This document shows, piece after piece, positions 9,147 through 17,629 of a DNA stretch of 64,000 nucleotides. This stretch comes from Sphingobacteriales bacterium (lineage in GTDB: Bacteria; Bacteroidota; Bacteroidia; Chitinophagales; UBA2359). Position 1 is the stretch's first letter, and every line of letters begins with the position of its first letter. The translations under genes and the position numbers were made by a program. Location: the NCBI GenBank assembly GCA_016700115.1, contig CP064999.1, forward strand, positions 5,637,501 to 5,701,500, given 5' to 3'. A model generated the notes under the pieces. It was not told where the DNA came from and did not search any database. It was given only the letters and a program-made list of their open reading frames with translations.

Positions 9147-9298
9147 TTAGGAGTAGAATAGGTAAAGCGAGCGAAACTGTGCATGATTGACATGCAGCCC
9201 AAAATCTTCTACCAACTCAATGCCGTTATATTGATAATTGTTCGCCTCTACCCCAACCGATGCTTCAAAGTTAGGAGATAGTTTTTGGATGGGCAAGC
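9147..9298 (-). pseudogene. Rhs core fragment without toxin tip (leftmost relic)
   Basis: About 50 codons read LPIQKLSPNFEASVGVEANN and on to the IELVEDFGLHVNHAQF part of the Rhs core found in every module of this region, then run out at a stop after an unrelated short tail. No toxin or immunity gene follows. It is cut on its upstream side at the same codon (GLP|IQK) as five other cores, directly against a REP-like palindrome. I read it as a relic of a displaced Rhs tip. Confidence 0.75.
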
Positions 9299-9304
9299 CT
9301 TGTT

Positions 9305-9333
9305 ACCCCTAAATCCCCTGCAGGGGACTTTTT
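9305..9333. repeat. REP-like palindromic repeat, copy 1
   Basis: ACCCCTAAATCCCCTGCAGG continues into GGACTTTTT. The core TCCCCTGCAGGGGA (9314-9327) is a perfect 14 bp palindrome. It borders the leftmost Rhs fragment on one side and the DUF559 gene on the other. Related copies are at 9873, 19408, 26834, 28446, 30053 and 33124. Confidence 0.8.
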
Positions 9334-9359
9334 GCTTGCTTCGTAGGGGAAGCTGTGGG

Positions 9360-9761
9360 TTAAGGGGTAAACAATAAACGGTTTTGTACAGTCTGTTTTA
9401 TTGATTCAAACACTGCTTTTGTATCTGCTATAACCGCTTCATTCGTAAAACGTATGACTTTAATTCCGAGTTGTTCCAGTTCTGCAGTACGAGCAACATC
9501 GTATTGGTACTGTTCTTTAATTTGGTGGATGGAACCGTCAATTTCAACAACCAAACCTGCCTGATGGCAATAAAAGTCGGCGATAAAATATAAAAGGGGG
9601 TGTTGTCTTCTGAATTTGACCCCACAACATTGGTTTTTGCATAGGTACTGCCAAAGCATCGCTTCTGCAGGAGTAGGGTTTGTACGTAGTGTTTTTGCAT
9701 ATTGAAACAACTATGGTGGGGCATTTGCAAATTGGTTATCAGGTTTGTTTTCGGGTTCCAT
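9360..9761 (-). pseudogene. DUF559 endonuclease-like gene with in-frame stop near the N-terminus
   Basis: An ATG at 9761 opens MEPENKPDNQFANAPP and then meets TAG at codon 17; the frame continues LFQYAKTLRTNPTPAEAMLW, which could also start from TTG at 9710 (116 residues). The body is a DUF559 domain, a small Vsr/restriction-endonuclease-like fold: TPAEAMLWQYL, VKFRRQHPLLYFIADFYCH, LVVEIDGSIH (ExD-type acidic pair) and IKVIRFTNEAV. It is bounded by inverted REP-like palindromes (9305 and 9873) and interrupts Rhs cores. A second, truncated copy sits at 33179. Function is unproven; catalytic-type residues are present. Confidence 0.75.
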
Positions 9762-9870
9762 GGGTTCAGTATATGATTTTAATTTTGGTGAAGTTGGTAA
9801 ATAAAATAATGAATTGTATTGTTGCCTAAACATTGTCTGTATTTACTAACACTTGATAGTATAAACATAT

Positions 9871-10563
9871 TTAAGTCCCCTTCAGGGGATTTAGGGGTAG
9901 AAAAGGGTCAAGCGTGCGAAACAGGGCATGATTGACCTGCAACCCAAAATCTTCTACCAACTCAATGCCATTGTATTGGTAGTTGTTGGCTTCCACCCCA
10001 ACCGGTGCTTCAAAGTTAGGGCTTAGTTTTTGGATGGGCAAGCCGAAAGGATAATAATGCGCTTCCTGTATAGTTTTGGCTTGGTTCAGGGCGGCATCGT
10101 GGTAGCAATAGACCCGTCCGTTGCCCAAGTGGTCTTTCAGGGTGTATTCAACACGCCCACCTTCAAGCAGGTTGATGCGCCCTTCTTCGTGGTAATAGCC
10201 TTCCATTTCTTCGTTCAGATATTCTAAGCCGAGTACATAATCGCGAATCTTTGCAGCTTTCTCTGTCGGGTTCTACCACCGGTGGGTTGGTGCGTATGGG
10301 TGGGGTGCCGGTTTGTATATAGGTTTGCTGTATGGCAGTTTGTATTTTAATGTTGGTGGCGACGTAGTAGTCTATAATGTCAAGGTGGCTTCTGCTGGGG
10401 TTCGGTTGGTGCTGATGTGTTTGATGCGCTCGCTTTGGTGGCGGCGTTCGTCTATATATTCGGGGCGTTTTACATCAGATATGACGATTGTGGTAGTATC
10501 ACTTATTCGCCGTTCACAGGTTCGTTTTTGGAGTTTACGGCCGGTAGCATCGTAAATCTAAGT
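9871..10563 (-). pseudogene. Tip-less Rhs core fragment
   Basis: A frame from 10206 reads EGYYHEEGRINLLEGGRVEY through the HYYPFGLPIQKLSPNF core and ends at FRTLDPF fused to the REP-like repeat, with no toxin domain. Upstream core sequence continues to about 10563 but is broken by a one-base change at about 10234 relative to its duplicate at 21000, by a missing C near 10382, and by a TAG in place of the usual Trp codon in the TITWIYDATG segment. The duplicate copy continues into toxin module F, so a toxin tip has been lost here, probably with the DUF559/REP insertion. Confidence 0.7.
9873..9898. repeat. REP-like palindromic repeat, copy 2 (inverted)
   Basis: AAGTCCCCTTCAGGGGATTT followed by AGGGGT, the inverse orientation of copy 1. 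Together the two copies bracket the DUF559 gene. Its right edge is fused in frame to an Rhs core (RTLDPF), so that core ends in translated repeat sequence. Confidence 0.8.
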
Positions 10564-10685
10564 GATGGTTTTTCTATCTACATATGTTGAGATGGTTGTA
10601 TTACTTGAAAAGTTAGTTTTTGAATAATGCTACAATCTTTGCTTTTTTTTTCTGCAGCAAAATTTAGCAACAAAAAATACTTAAT

Positions 10686-11270
10686 TTATTTTATTTCAGA
10701 AAACTCTCTCTTTAAAAATTTCAATTCTACACCATTGAAGTAATATATTTCAATAAAATATGGATGAAAATCAATCATCCAGTCATTATTGTTGTTTTTA
10801 TACCATTCTAATTTAAAGGTATCAATCTTGCTCGCTTCTTCAAAAAACAAACTTACAATTGAAGGGCAATTATTATAAACGCGTGTATCAATTAAAAATT
10901 GTCTATCCAAGCCCTTAATAATTCTAAATTTTTCTAAAAGTCTTTTGTCTAAAAAATTTGAATCATTAAAAAGAGTAAAGCTGCCACCTATAATTTTAAA
11001 AGCAAAGAAAGAACTATCATTTCTACAAAAGCTATTTATTATTACGCTATAATTTACAGCATATTTTCTGCCTATATTTACGTATTGTTCAAATACTTCT
11101 AGTGAATGTTCAATTTCAGTTAATATTGGTAATATTGTAGAGTCAGAAATTGCTACTTGACTTAGTAAAATATTTTGCAAATAAAAATGATAATTATCGT
11201 CCACAACCTCACGCAATTTCAAGTGTTTTGAGCAAGATGAAATAATGCCTATATGGATAAGCATGGACAT
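10686..11270 (-). CDS. Module A: predicted lipoprotein immunity protein for the JAB-type toxin
   Basis: 194 residues from an internal ATG. The duplicate gene at 21440-22055 has an ATG 10 codons earlier (MIFKYRLLFF), which here (ATG at 11299) is out of frame because one A is missing in a run near 11275. The N-terminus has a hydrophobic stretch and a lipobox-like IISSC, so a lipoprotein is predicted. The rest is not a family I recognise. It follows the toxin gene by 33 bp, the usual place for a cognate immunity gene. The role is inferred from position and secretion signal. Confidence 0.6.
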   Translation of the reverse strand: MSMLIHIGIISSCSKHLKLREVVDDNYHFYLQNILLSQVAISDSTILPILTEIEHSLEVFEQYVNIGRKYAVNYSVIINSFCRNDSSFFAFKIIGGSFTLFNDSNFLDKRLLEKFRIIKGLDRQFLIDTRVYNNCPSIVSLFFEEASKIDTFKLEWYKNNNNDWMIDFHPYFIEIYYFNGVELKFLKREFSEIK

Positions 11271-11302
11271 AAAAACAACAACCTATATTTGAAAATCATG
11301 CC

Positions 11303-12232
11303 TTAATATGGTTTGGTATTATTATTAAAATAAAGGATGAATTTGGCTAAAGGTGCATATTGGCGCATTTTCTCTGCAAATTTTTCATCCTCTTGAGACG
11401 GTATTAACCTTGAAGTATCAAACATCACATTGGTTCTGGGATGACTATGCTTGTGATAAATTAATCCGAATGGATTTCTTTCTAAATGCATACTACCAAC
11501 AGGTTCACTATCATAAGTATGGGATGTATAAATTTTAGTATTCTTAAAGTTTTCGTAGCCTTCATCTGTTTGGAAAATTGACCATTCGACATCTGTGTTG
11601 TCTGCTAAAAATTTAAACAATTTATTCGCATCCTCATCATTTCCGCCAAAATCAATATTGGTATATTCAGTAATCTCCTCCTTATTTCCTACAGATACTT
11701 TAGCTGATTTAACACTTGCCTGTTTTAATACATTTTTTTTAACTTCAGTCTTTTGATTTTTAATTTCTCCTTTTTTATCAAGTTTTACTTTTTCTCCAAC
11801 TACCAACATATCGACTTCATTGCCATTTTCGTCATAATACTTTTTGTCGTCTATTTTAGTTATTACACCATCAGGGGTTACACCATATGTTTCAAGAAGT
11901 CCATTGTCATCTTTAAACAACAAAGGATTATCTAATCCAAACCTGTATGGTGTCCATCCGGGAGCAAGTTCTGCCAAAGGATCTATCTGCCACCATCGCC
12001 CTATTTGTGGGTCAAGTGTTCGAAAAGCCGCATGATTGACGTGTAGGCCAAAATCTTCTACTAACTCAATGCCATTGTATTGATAGTTGTTCGCCTCTAC
12101 TCCAACCGATGCTTCAAAGTTAGGGCTTAGTTTTTGGATGGGTAAGCCGAATGGATAATAATGTGCTTCCTGTATGGTTTTGGCTTGGTGCAGGTTGGCA
12201 TCGTAGTAACAAAAGACCCGTCCGTTGCCCAA
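11303..12232 (-). CDS. Module A: orphan Rhs core with JAB/JAMM metallopeptidase-like toxin tip
   Basis: The listed frame begins at TTG in the core (GNGRVFCYYD); the frame is open upstream to about 12545 without any plausible start, so this is probably a silent cassette. The Rhs core runs through YQYNGIELVEDFGL and RTLDPQIGRWWQIDPLAE (about residues 40-85). The unique tip ends with HKHSHPRTN (His262, His264) and IPSQED (Ser279, Asp282), the HxH...PSxxD metal-ligand layout of JAMM/RadC-like domains. It resembles the JAB-like toxin class of polymorphic toxins. No stop interrupts this copy; its duplicate at 22059 is broken. Confidence 0.7.
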   Translation of the reverse strand: MGNGRVFCYYDANLHQAKTIQEAHYYPFGLPIQKLSPNFEASVGVEANNYQYNGIELVEDFGLHVNHAAFRTLDPQIGRWWQIDPLAELAPGWTPYRFGLDNPLLFKDDNGLLETYGVTPDGVITKIDDKKYYDENGNEVDMLVVGEKVKLDKKGEIKNQKTEVKKNVLKQASVKSAKVSVGNKEEITEYTNIDFGGNDEDANKLFKFLADNTDVEWSIFQTDEGYENFKNTKIYTSHTYDSEPVGSMHLERNPFGLIYHKHSHPRTNVMFDTSRLIPSQEDEKFAEKMRQYAPLAKFILYFNNNTKPY

Positions 12233-12239
12233 GTGGTCT

Positions 12240-12594
12240 TTTAAGTTGTATTCTATCCGCCCGCCTTCTAACAGGTTGATGCGCCCTTCTTCGTGGTAGT
12301 AGCCTTCTTTTTCTTTGTTCAGATATTCTAAGCCGAGAACGTAGTCGCGAATGTTGCAACTTTCCCTGTCCGGTTCTACTGTAGGCGGGTTGGTGCGGAC
12401 GGTAGGCTCGCCTACTTGGGTATAGGGTTGCTGTATGGCGGTTTGTATTTTGGTGTTGGTAGCGTTGTAGTAGTCTATGATGTCTAAAGTGGTTTCGGCG
12501 GGGGTGCGGTTGGTGCTGACATGTTTGATGCGCTCGCTTTGGTGGCGGTGTTCGTATATTCAGTCGAAATGTTTAGCATTTGATATGACGATTT
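12240..12594 (-). repeat. Upstream part of the module A Rhs core
   Basis: Core sequence encoding VEPDRESCNIRDYVLGLEYL and the KEKEGYYHEEGRINLLEGG segment continues upstream of the module A toxin in frame, back to a stop in the degenerate IDERRHQSERIKH-equivalent region. There is no ATG, GTG or TTG in that frame. The core abuts the module B immunity gene at 12608. Confidence 0.7.
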
Positions 12595-12607
12595 AGATTC
12601 TACATAT

Positions 12608-13216
12608 TTAAAGATTCTTTATTCTTTTAGACAGGCTGTCTTGCCAACCTTGTGAATTTATTTTTGATAAATATTTTTCAACTACTTCATTATAACGATT
12701 GACACTCTCAATGACTGCTTCATTGATTTCACAATTTAAAAAGTTGTATTGAAAGCCATATTGTGAAGCAATCTTGTTCATCTCCTCAGAACTGTATGCG
12801 GGCAATCCTAAATGATAAATTTGAATAATGCCGTTCTCAATATCTTCTTTTGCATTTGTGTTATCGAAAATTAGTTCAGCAGCATTAACACCACCCAACA
12901 AAAGTCTGATTTTTTTTCCTAAAGTTCTACCTTTTAATTTTAATATTGTATCAAAAGGAGCATAACCTACTTTTGATATTTCAATTATCAGGCTGTCGTG
13001 ACTTGTTGGCAATTCAAATTTAAACTGTCCTTTGTCGTTTGTGTTTGCCCCTCCAATAACTTTGGTTTTTGACTTCGCAATTACATTTACAAATCCCAAA
13101 GGGGCACCTGTTTCTTTGGAGCAAACAACACCTTCTATAACATTTTGAACTTTACAATTAAAGTTCAGTAAAAGAATAAGAATGATTGAGATAAATTTAT
13201 TCATTTTCAATATCAA
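12608..13216 (-). CDS. Module B: lipoprotein with carboxypeptidase-regulatory-like domain, predicted immunity
   Basis: 202 residues; the likely start is the second Met (MNKFISIILILLLNFNC, 13204), giving a signal peptide and lipobox cysteine. Residues about 27-105 form a CarboxypepD_reg-like beta-sandwich (IEGVVCSKETGAPLGFVNVI, KGQFKFELP, ISKVGYAPFDT), common in Bacteroidota surface proteins. The remaining 95 residues are not recognised. It overlaps or abuts the end of the metallopeptidase toxin gene. Envelope location would suit blocking a peptidase acting in the periplasm. Confidence 0.6.
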   Translation of the reverse strand: MILKMNKFISIILILLLNFNCKVQNVIEGVVCSKETGAPLGFVNVIAKSKTKVIGGANTNDKGQFKFELPTSHDSLIIEISKVGYAPFDTILKLKGRTLGKKIRLLLGGVNAAELIFDNTNAKEDIENGIIQIYHLGLPAYSSEEMNKIASQYGFQYNFLNCEINEAVIESVNRYNEVVEKYLSKINSQGWQDSLSKRIKNL

Positions 13217-14036
13217 TTTTTGGAAGGGCTTTATTATTTATCAACTTGTTTATGTCGCTCTGGTTAGGAAGGTCATTACGAGAATATGAGCCAATTCCTT
13301 TTTTCGCATCATCATTATCAAAAAATAGTGTGTGAAATATTTCATGTATTTGGTTTCGCTCGGAGTCATACTTTTCATTCATTAGTATCAGTTTATGATC
13401 CTGAGTTACTCCACCCGTAACTTTAATTACACCACCATTTTCTCTTTCTGTAAATAAATTTGGATGGGTCTGTTCGTTGCCTCTTTGAAAAGTATTTCCA
13501 ATTGGTACTCCTTCAAATTGTTCATTGATGGCTTTAGATGACAATTCAAATGAATGCCCACCTTCTTTAAATTGTAAATCAAATTGCACTGAAAATCCTT
13601 CATATTGTCCTTCTGAAACTGATAAACCTAATCCGTTCAAAGTCGAATTGATATCACTTTGCATCGAAGTTACTTGTTCAGATGTATATGCAGTGCTTGC
13701 AATATTGTTTGATGGAATGGTTTGTGTATAATAAATTGCTTTTATCGTAATTGTTTTGTTTTTTTGATCTATGGCAGCAACTCCTTCCCTTCCATCTGGG
13801 TCTATCAACTTCACAGGATTTCCCAAAACATAGTTATACCCGCTCCAAGCATAAAATTTCTCCGCCAAAGGATCTATCTGCCCCCATCTGCCGATTTGCA
13901 CATTGTACCACCTTGCCCCGTAATCCATCCATTGCAAGCCAAAATCGTCGTTCAGTTCTTTGCCGTTGTACTGGTAGTTGTTGGCTTCCACCCCAACCGG
14001 TGCTTCAAAATTAGGGGAAAGTTTTTGGATGGGCAA
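13197..14036 (-). CDS. Module B: orphan Rhs core with HExxH metallopeptidase toxin tip
   Basis: 279 residues from TTG at the LPIQKLSPNF point; the core continues in frame upstream to 14155 (GGRKEYTLKDHLGN). This core is a second subtype (NGKELNDDFGLQWMDYGARW instead of NGIELVEDFGL). After NPVKLIDPDGREGVA the unique tip begins. It contains QIHEIFHTLFFDND, with His231, Glu232 and His235 forming an HExxH zinc motif followed by FxxD-like acidic residues. A zinc peptidase toxin is predicted. It is followed by a lipoprotein immunity gene. The start is uncertain because displaced tips often lack one. Confidence 0.72.
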   Translation of the reverse strand: MPIQKLSPNFEAPVGVEANNYQYNGKELNDDFGLQWMDYGARWYNVQIGRWGQIDPLAEKFYAWSGYNYVLGNPVKLIDPDGREGVAAIDQKNKTITIKAIYYTQTIPSNNIASTAYTSEQVTSMQSDINSTLNGLGLSVSEGQYEGFSVQFDLQFKEGGHSFELSSKAINEQFEGVPIGNTFQRGNEQTHPNLFTERENGGVIKVTGGVTQDHKLILMNEKYDSERNQIHEIFHTLFFDNDDAKKGIGSYSRNDLPNQSDINKLINNKALPKIDIENE

Positions 14037-14155
14037 GCCGAAGGGATAATAATGCGCTTCCTGTATGGTTTTGGCTTCGTTTTCGGCGGCATCGTAGTAG
14101 CAATAGACCCGCCCGTTGCCTAAGTGGTCTTTTAAGGTGTATTCTTTCCGCCCGC

Positions 14156-14572
14156 CTAACTGCTTTTGAAGTTACTTTTCCCTGATAAATATTTTACTAC
14201 TTCTTTTTTAGCTACAATCCAATAAACCATAATAAAAGTAAGAACTATCAACATTATTATTCCCCACACAAATTCATATGATTTGGAAAATTGCGTTCGT
14301 CTGTATTCAGGGAGTGCTTTTACCATAATAGAATCACCTACTTGGTACACACCATTTATACAAGATTCATAAGGAACCAAAATAGAATGTTTGCTGTTTA
14401 AATAATTCAGGTCAAGATGGCTGTTTTTTCGTTTACAATTAACCTTTTCTATTTTCGCTTTTACAATCTCTCCACTTTTATAAACAGCTATATCAATGTA
14501 TGTTAGATTAACTACTAATACAAATCCACCTCCAAGCATAAACAGTAGTAAATAATAACTTAGTTTAGCCAT
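14156..14572 (-). CDS. Module C: two-TM DUF3592-like membrane protein, predicted immunity
   Basis: 138 residues: TM1 at about 5-25 (SYYLLLFMLGGGFVLVVNLT), a beta-rich middle (EIVKAKIEKVNCKRKN, YQVGDSIMVKALPEYRRTQF) and TM2 at about 105-125. The TM-beta-TM plan resembles DUF3592 proteins. It is 70-80 percent alike by eye to the module D/H immunity proteins, matching the similarity of their toxins. Its TAG stop is formed at the junction with the next core (14153-14158). Blocking a membrane-active toxin is an inference. Confidence 0.62.
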   Translation of the reverse strand: MAKLSYYLLLFMLGGGFVLVVNLTYIDIAVYKSGEIVKAKIEKVNCKRKNSHLDLNYLNSKHSILVPYESCINGVYQVGDSIMVKALPEYRRTQFSKSYEFVWGIIMLIVLTFIMVYWIVAKKEVVKYLSGKSNFKSS

Positions 14573-14588
14573 AAAATATAATTTTTAA

Positions 14589-15659
14589 TTATTGAATTGG
14601 CATGTTCTCTAACATTTGAGGAACATTTCTGTCTTGGTTTTTGTAGGGCGATGGAGTGACTTTTTGAGTCGTATTGTTTTCTTTAGTACCTTTGTTGCTC
14701 CGTAAATTATTGTTTAAGTTTGTGCTTTTATTCTGTGCCCCATAACTATCGCCCATATTTTGAAAGGTATTTTCCATTATTTCACTTGCTCCATTGATAC
14801 TAATTGATGGTAATACTTTTTCAGCACTTTCACTTGTAAATTCTTTAAATAGATATCCTGCTGAATCGCCATAACCAGCTGTTCCACCAGAAATAATGCC
14901 ATCTCGCACTACTTTTGAGCCATCAACTGTATTGGTTGATAATATTTGTTTAGAAGTACTTTCTACCATACCAATTCCTGTATTTGCCGCTACGCCTAAT
15001 GTTATGGCTTCAGAAGTAGCAACGCCTAAAGTTGCAATATTCATTACCGCAAAGCCGCCTAAAGCACCAGCAGAAGTTGATGCAATGAGGCTATTCACCT
15101 TTATATCTGAAAAAGCATTTTCTACTCCTCCTTCATATATGTTTGCTCCTACTTGAAAAGATAAATCAGCAATGAAACCAACTGCTGCACCAATAAGTAT
15201 CGGGGCAACCGGACAAAGCGGGCAATCCCCTTTCGGGTCATTATACCATATAGGATTATCCAAATTACTATTATACGGCGACCAAGCATAAAACTCTTCC
15301 ACCAAAGGGTCTATCTGCCACCACCGCCCTGTTTGAGGGTCAAGCGTGCGAAACAGGGCATGATTTACATGCAACCCAAAATCTTCTACCAACTCAATGC
15401 CATTGTACTGATAGTTATTCGCCTCTACCCCAACCGATGCTTCAAAGTTAGGGCTTAGTTTTTGGATGGGCAAGCCAAACGGGTAATAATGTGCTTCTTG
15501 TATGGTTTTGGCTTGGTTTAAGGGGGTGTCGTGGTAGCAATAAACCCGCCCGTTGCCCAAGTGGTCTTTTAGAGTGTATTCTATCCGCCCGCCTTCTAAC
15601 AGGTTGATGCGTCCTTCTTCGTGGTAGTAGCCTTCCTTTTCTTCGTTCAGATATTCCAA
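14589..15659 (-). CDS. Module C: orphan Rhs core with glycine-rich hydrophobic toxin tip (family 1)
   Basis: 356 residues from TTG at LEYLNEEKEG; the core is open upstream to about 16045 without a start. Core landmarks are YYHEEGRINLLEGGR, YTLKDHLGNGRVYCYHD, QTGRWWQIDPLVEEFYAWSP and NDPKGDCP. The tip from about residue 145 is Gly/Ala-rich with several hydrophobic stretches (CPVAPILIGAAVGFIADL, ASTSAGALGGFAVMNIATLG, DGIISGGTAGYGDSAG), and a polar Asn/Gln tail ending NVPQMLENMPIQ. No enzymatic motif is seen. Together with the membrane immunity this suggests a membrane-inserting toxin. Confidence 0.6.
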   Translation of the reverse strand: MEYLNEEKEGYYHEEGRINLLEGGRIEYTLKDHLGNGRVYCYHDTPLNQAKTIQEAHYYPFGLPIQKLSPNFEASVGVEANNYQYNGIELVEDFGLHVNHALFRTLDPQTGRWWQIDPLVEEFYAWSPYNSNLDNPIWYNDPKGDCPLCPVAPILIGAAVGFIADLSFQVGANIYEGGVENAFSDIKVNSLIASTSAGALGGFAVMNIATLGVATSEAITLGVAANTGIGMVESTSKQILSTNTVDGSKVVRDGIISGGTAGYGDSAGYLFKEFTSESAEKVLPSISINGASEIMENTFQNMGDSYGAQNKSTNLNNNLRSNKGTKENNTTQKVTPSPYKNQDRNVPQMLENMPIQ

Positions 15660-16045
15660 ACCGAGTACGTAGTCACGAATGTTGCAACTTTCTCTATCCG
15701 GCTCTACTACGGGCGGGTTGGTACGAATGGGAGGGGTGCCTGTTTGTATGTAAACTTGCTGTATGGCAGTTTGTATTTTGATGTTGGTGGCGGTGTAATA
15801 TTCTATTTCGTTTAAAGAGGTTTCGGCGGGGGTTCGGTTGGTGCTGATGTGTTTGATGCGCTCGCTTTTATGGCGGTGTTCGTCTATAAAGTCGGGGCGT
15901 TTTATGTCGGATATGGTGATGGGGGTGCTACCATGTCGCAGTTCACAAGTGCGTTTTTGGAGTTTGCGACCGGTGGCATCGTAAATCCAGGTGATAGTTT
16001 TGCCGTCGGCAAAGGTAACGGTTCTGGGCGGGTTGAGGTGGTATA
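15660..16045 (-). repeat. Full upstream Rhs core of module C
   Basis: Open in frame with the module C toxin: HLNPPRTVTFADGKTITW, IYDATGRKLQKRTCELR, SDIKRPDFIDEHRHKSERIK, then NPPVVEPDRESCNIRDYVLG. This is the longest kind of core in the region, about 200 codons before the GLPIQK point. No start codon lies in the frame. Confidence 0.75.
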
Positions 16046-16136
16046 AATAATGAGAAAATTGTGTTTATTGCAAAGTTACCTGAATGAACATTTGTTTCAA
16101 GTTGAATAATCGCAAAAACTAAAGTCTAACTGCTTT

Positions 16137-16540
16137 TTAATTCTCCTTTCCAGATAATTGCAGTATTATTGCTTTTCTTTTAACAACCCAGGTTATTAAC
16201 ATTATAAAAACAATTACAATTAAAAAAGCTCCAACTCCAAAAGCATTAGAGTTCGGAAATTGTGTTCGTCTGTATTCAGGAAGCACTCTTACGGTAATTG
16301 AATCTCCGACCTGATATTTCCCCTTTATGCAATTTGAATAAGGAACAATAATGAAGTGATTTGCGTTCATAAAACTTAAATCAAGGTTGCTGTTTCTTTT
16401 ATTGCAAACAACCTTTTCTATTTTTGCTTTAACTATATCCCCTTTTTATAAACAGCAATATCAACATAAGTATCTCTAACTACTAATACAAACCCTATCC
16501 CAACAATGAGTAGCAATAAATAATAGCTTAATTTAGCCAT
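16137..16540 (-). pseudogene. Module D: DUF3592-like membrane immunity gene, frameshifted
   Basis: The intact duplicate at 23564-23968 encodes 134 residues. Here one T is missing from a run near 16444, so the start ATG (16540) reads out of frame after TM1; the downstream part from 16370 (NANHFIIVPYSNCIKGKYQV onward, including TM2) stays open. Whether this is true decay or a homopolymer consensus error cannot be told from the sequence. Confidence 0.7.
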
Positions 16541-16561
16541 AAATAAATGAATTTACTTTGA

Positions 16562-17629
16562 TTACTGATTTGGCATGTTCTCTAACATTTGTGGTACATT
16601 TCTTTCTTGATTTTTATAGGGTGATGCAGCTACGTTTTTAGGTGCATTATTACCATTTTCGCAGTTACCGCCCTGCATATTATCTCCTATATTTTGAAAT
16701 GTATTTTCCATTATTTCACTTGATCCATTGATACTAATTGATGGCAATACTTTTTCCATGCTTTCGCCTGCAAATTCTTTAGCAAGGTGACTTGCAGAAT
16801 CACCATACCCACCTGTTACACCCGAAATAATGCCATCTCTGATTACTTTAGAAGCATCAAGTGTATTATCAGATAAAATCTGCTTAGTGGTACTTTCTAC
16901 CATGCCAATTCCGGTATTCGCTGGCACACCTAAAGCAACAACTTCGGTAGCTGTTACGCCTAAAGTTTTAATATTCATTGCTGCAAATCCGCCTAACGCA
17001 CCAGCGGCAGTTGACATAGCAAGGCTAGTCCCATCAATCCTTGAGAAAGCATTTTCCACTCCTCCTTCATGTATGTTTGCGCCAACTTGAAAAGCCAAAT
17101 CAACACTAAATCCAACAAAGGCCCCAATAACAAGAGGACAAAGCGGACAATCACCTTTCGGGTCGTTAAGTAATATCGGATTATCCAAATTACTATTATA
17201 CGGCGACCATGCATAAAACTCCTCCGCCTTCGGGTCTATCTGCCACCACCGCCCAGTTTGAGGGTCAAGTGTGCGAAACAGGGCATGACTGACCTGCAAC
17301 CCAAAATCTTCTACCAACTCAATACCATTGTATTGATAGTTGTTCACCTCCACCCCAACTGCCGCTTCAAAGTTAGGAGAAAGTTTTTGAATAGGCAAGC
17401 CGAACGGATAATAATGCGTCTCCTGCAAGGTTTTGGCTTCGTTTTCTGCGGCATCGTGGTAGCAATATACCCGCCCGTTGCCCAAGTGGTCTTTGAGGGT
17501 GTATTCTATGCGCCCGCCTTCCAGCAGGTTGATGCGCCCTTCTTCGTGGTAGTAGCCTTCCTTTTCTTCGTTCAGATATTCTAAGCCGAGTACGTAGTCG
17601 CGAATGGTGCAGCTTTCTCTTTCAGGCAC
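16562..17629 (-). CDS. Module D: orphan Rhs core with glycine-rich hydrophobic toxin tip (family 1)
   Basis: 355 residues from GTG at PERESCTIRDYVLG; the core continues upstream to about 17905. Core landmarks are as in module C. The tip from NDPKGDCPLCP on is Gly/Ala-rich: LVIGAFVGFSVDLAFQVGAN, STAAGALGGFAAMNI, DGIISGVTGGYGDSASH, ending NVPQMLENMPNQ. The frame is intact here, whereas the duplicate in module H has two one-base deletions. It is followed by the frameshifted DUF3592-like immunity gene. No catalytic motif is seen; membrane activity is inferred. Confidence 0.62.
   Translation of the reverse strand: MPERESCTIRDYVLGLEYLNEEKEGYYHEEGRINLLEGGRIEYTLKDHLGNGRVYCYHDAAENEAKTLQETHYYPFGLPIQKLSPNFEAAVGVEVNNYQYNGIELVEDFGLQVSHALFRTLDPQTGRWWQIDPKAEEFYAWSPYNSNLDNPILLNDPKGDCPLCPLVIGAFVGFSVDLAFQVGANIHEGGVENAFSRIDGTSLAMSTAAGALGGFAAMNIKTLGVTATEVVALGVPANTGIGMVESTTKQILSDNTLDASKVIRDGIISGVTGGYGDSASHLAKEFAGESMEKVLPSISINGSSEIMENTFQNIGDNMQGGNCENGNNAPKNVAASPYKNQERNVPQMLENMPNQ

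Larger units (their letters stand above)
10064..12240. repeat. Segmental duplication Y, copy 1
   Basis: About 2.2 kb nearly identical to 20811-22997. It covers part of a core, the module A/G immunity gene, the JAB toxin and part of the next core. Differences seen by eye are chiefly one-base indels (for example at about 10234, 10382, 10645, 11103, 11275, 11972 and 12046), many in homopolymers and several frame-breaking. Confidence 0.85.

Noticed and set aside
9428..9730. A 100-codon minus-strand frame overlapping the DUF559 gene
   Set aside because: It is the same DNA in another frame and has no DUF559 sequence; the 9360-9761 frame matches the family.
12120..12359. Arg-rich 79-codon minus-strand frame
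   Set aside because: It is the shifted frame of the Rhs core of module A, which is open in the correct frame without a start codon.
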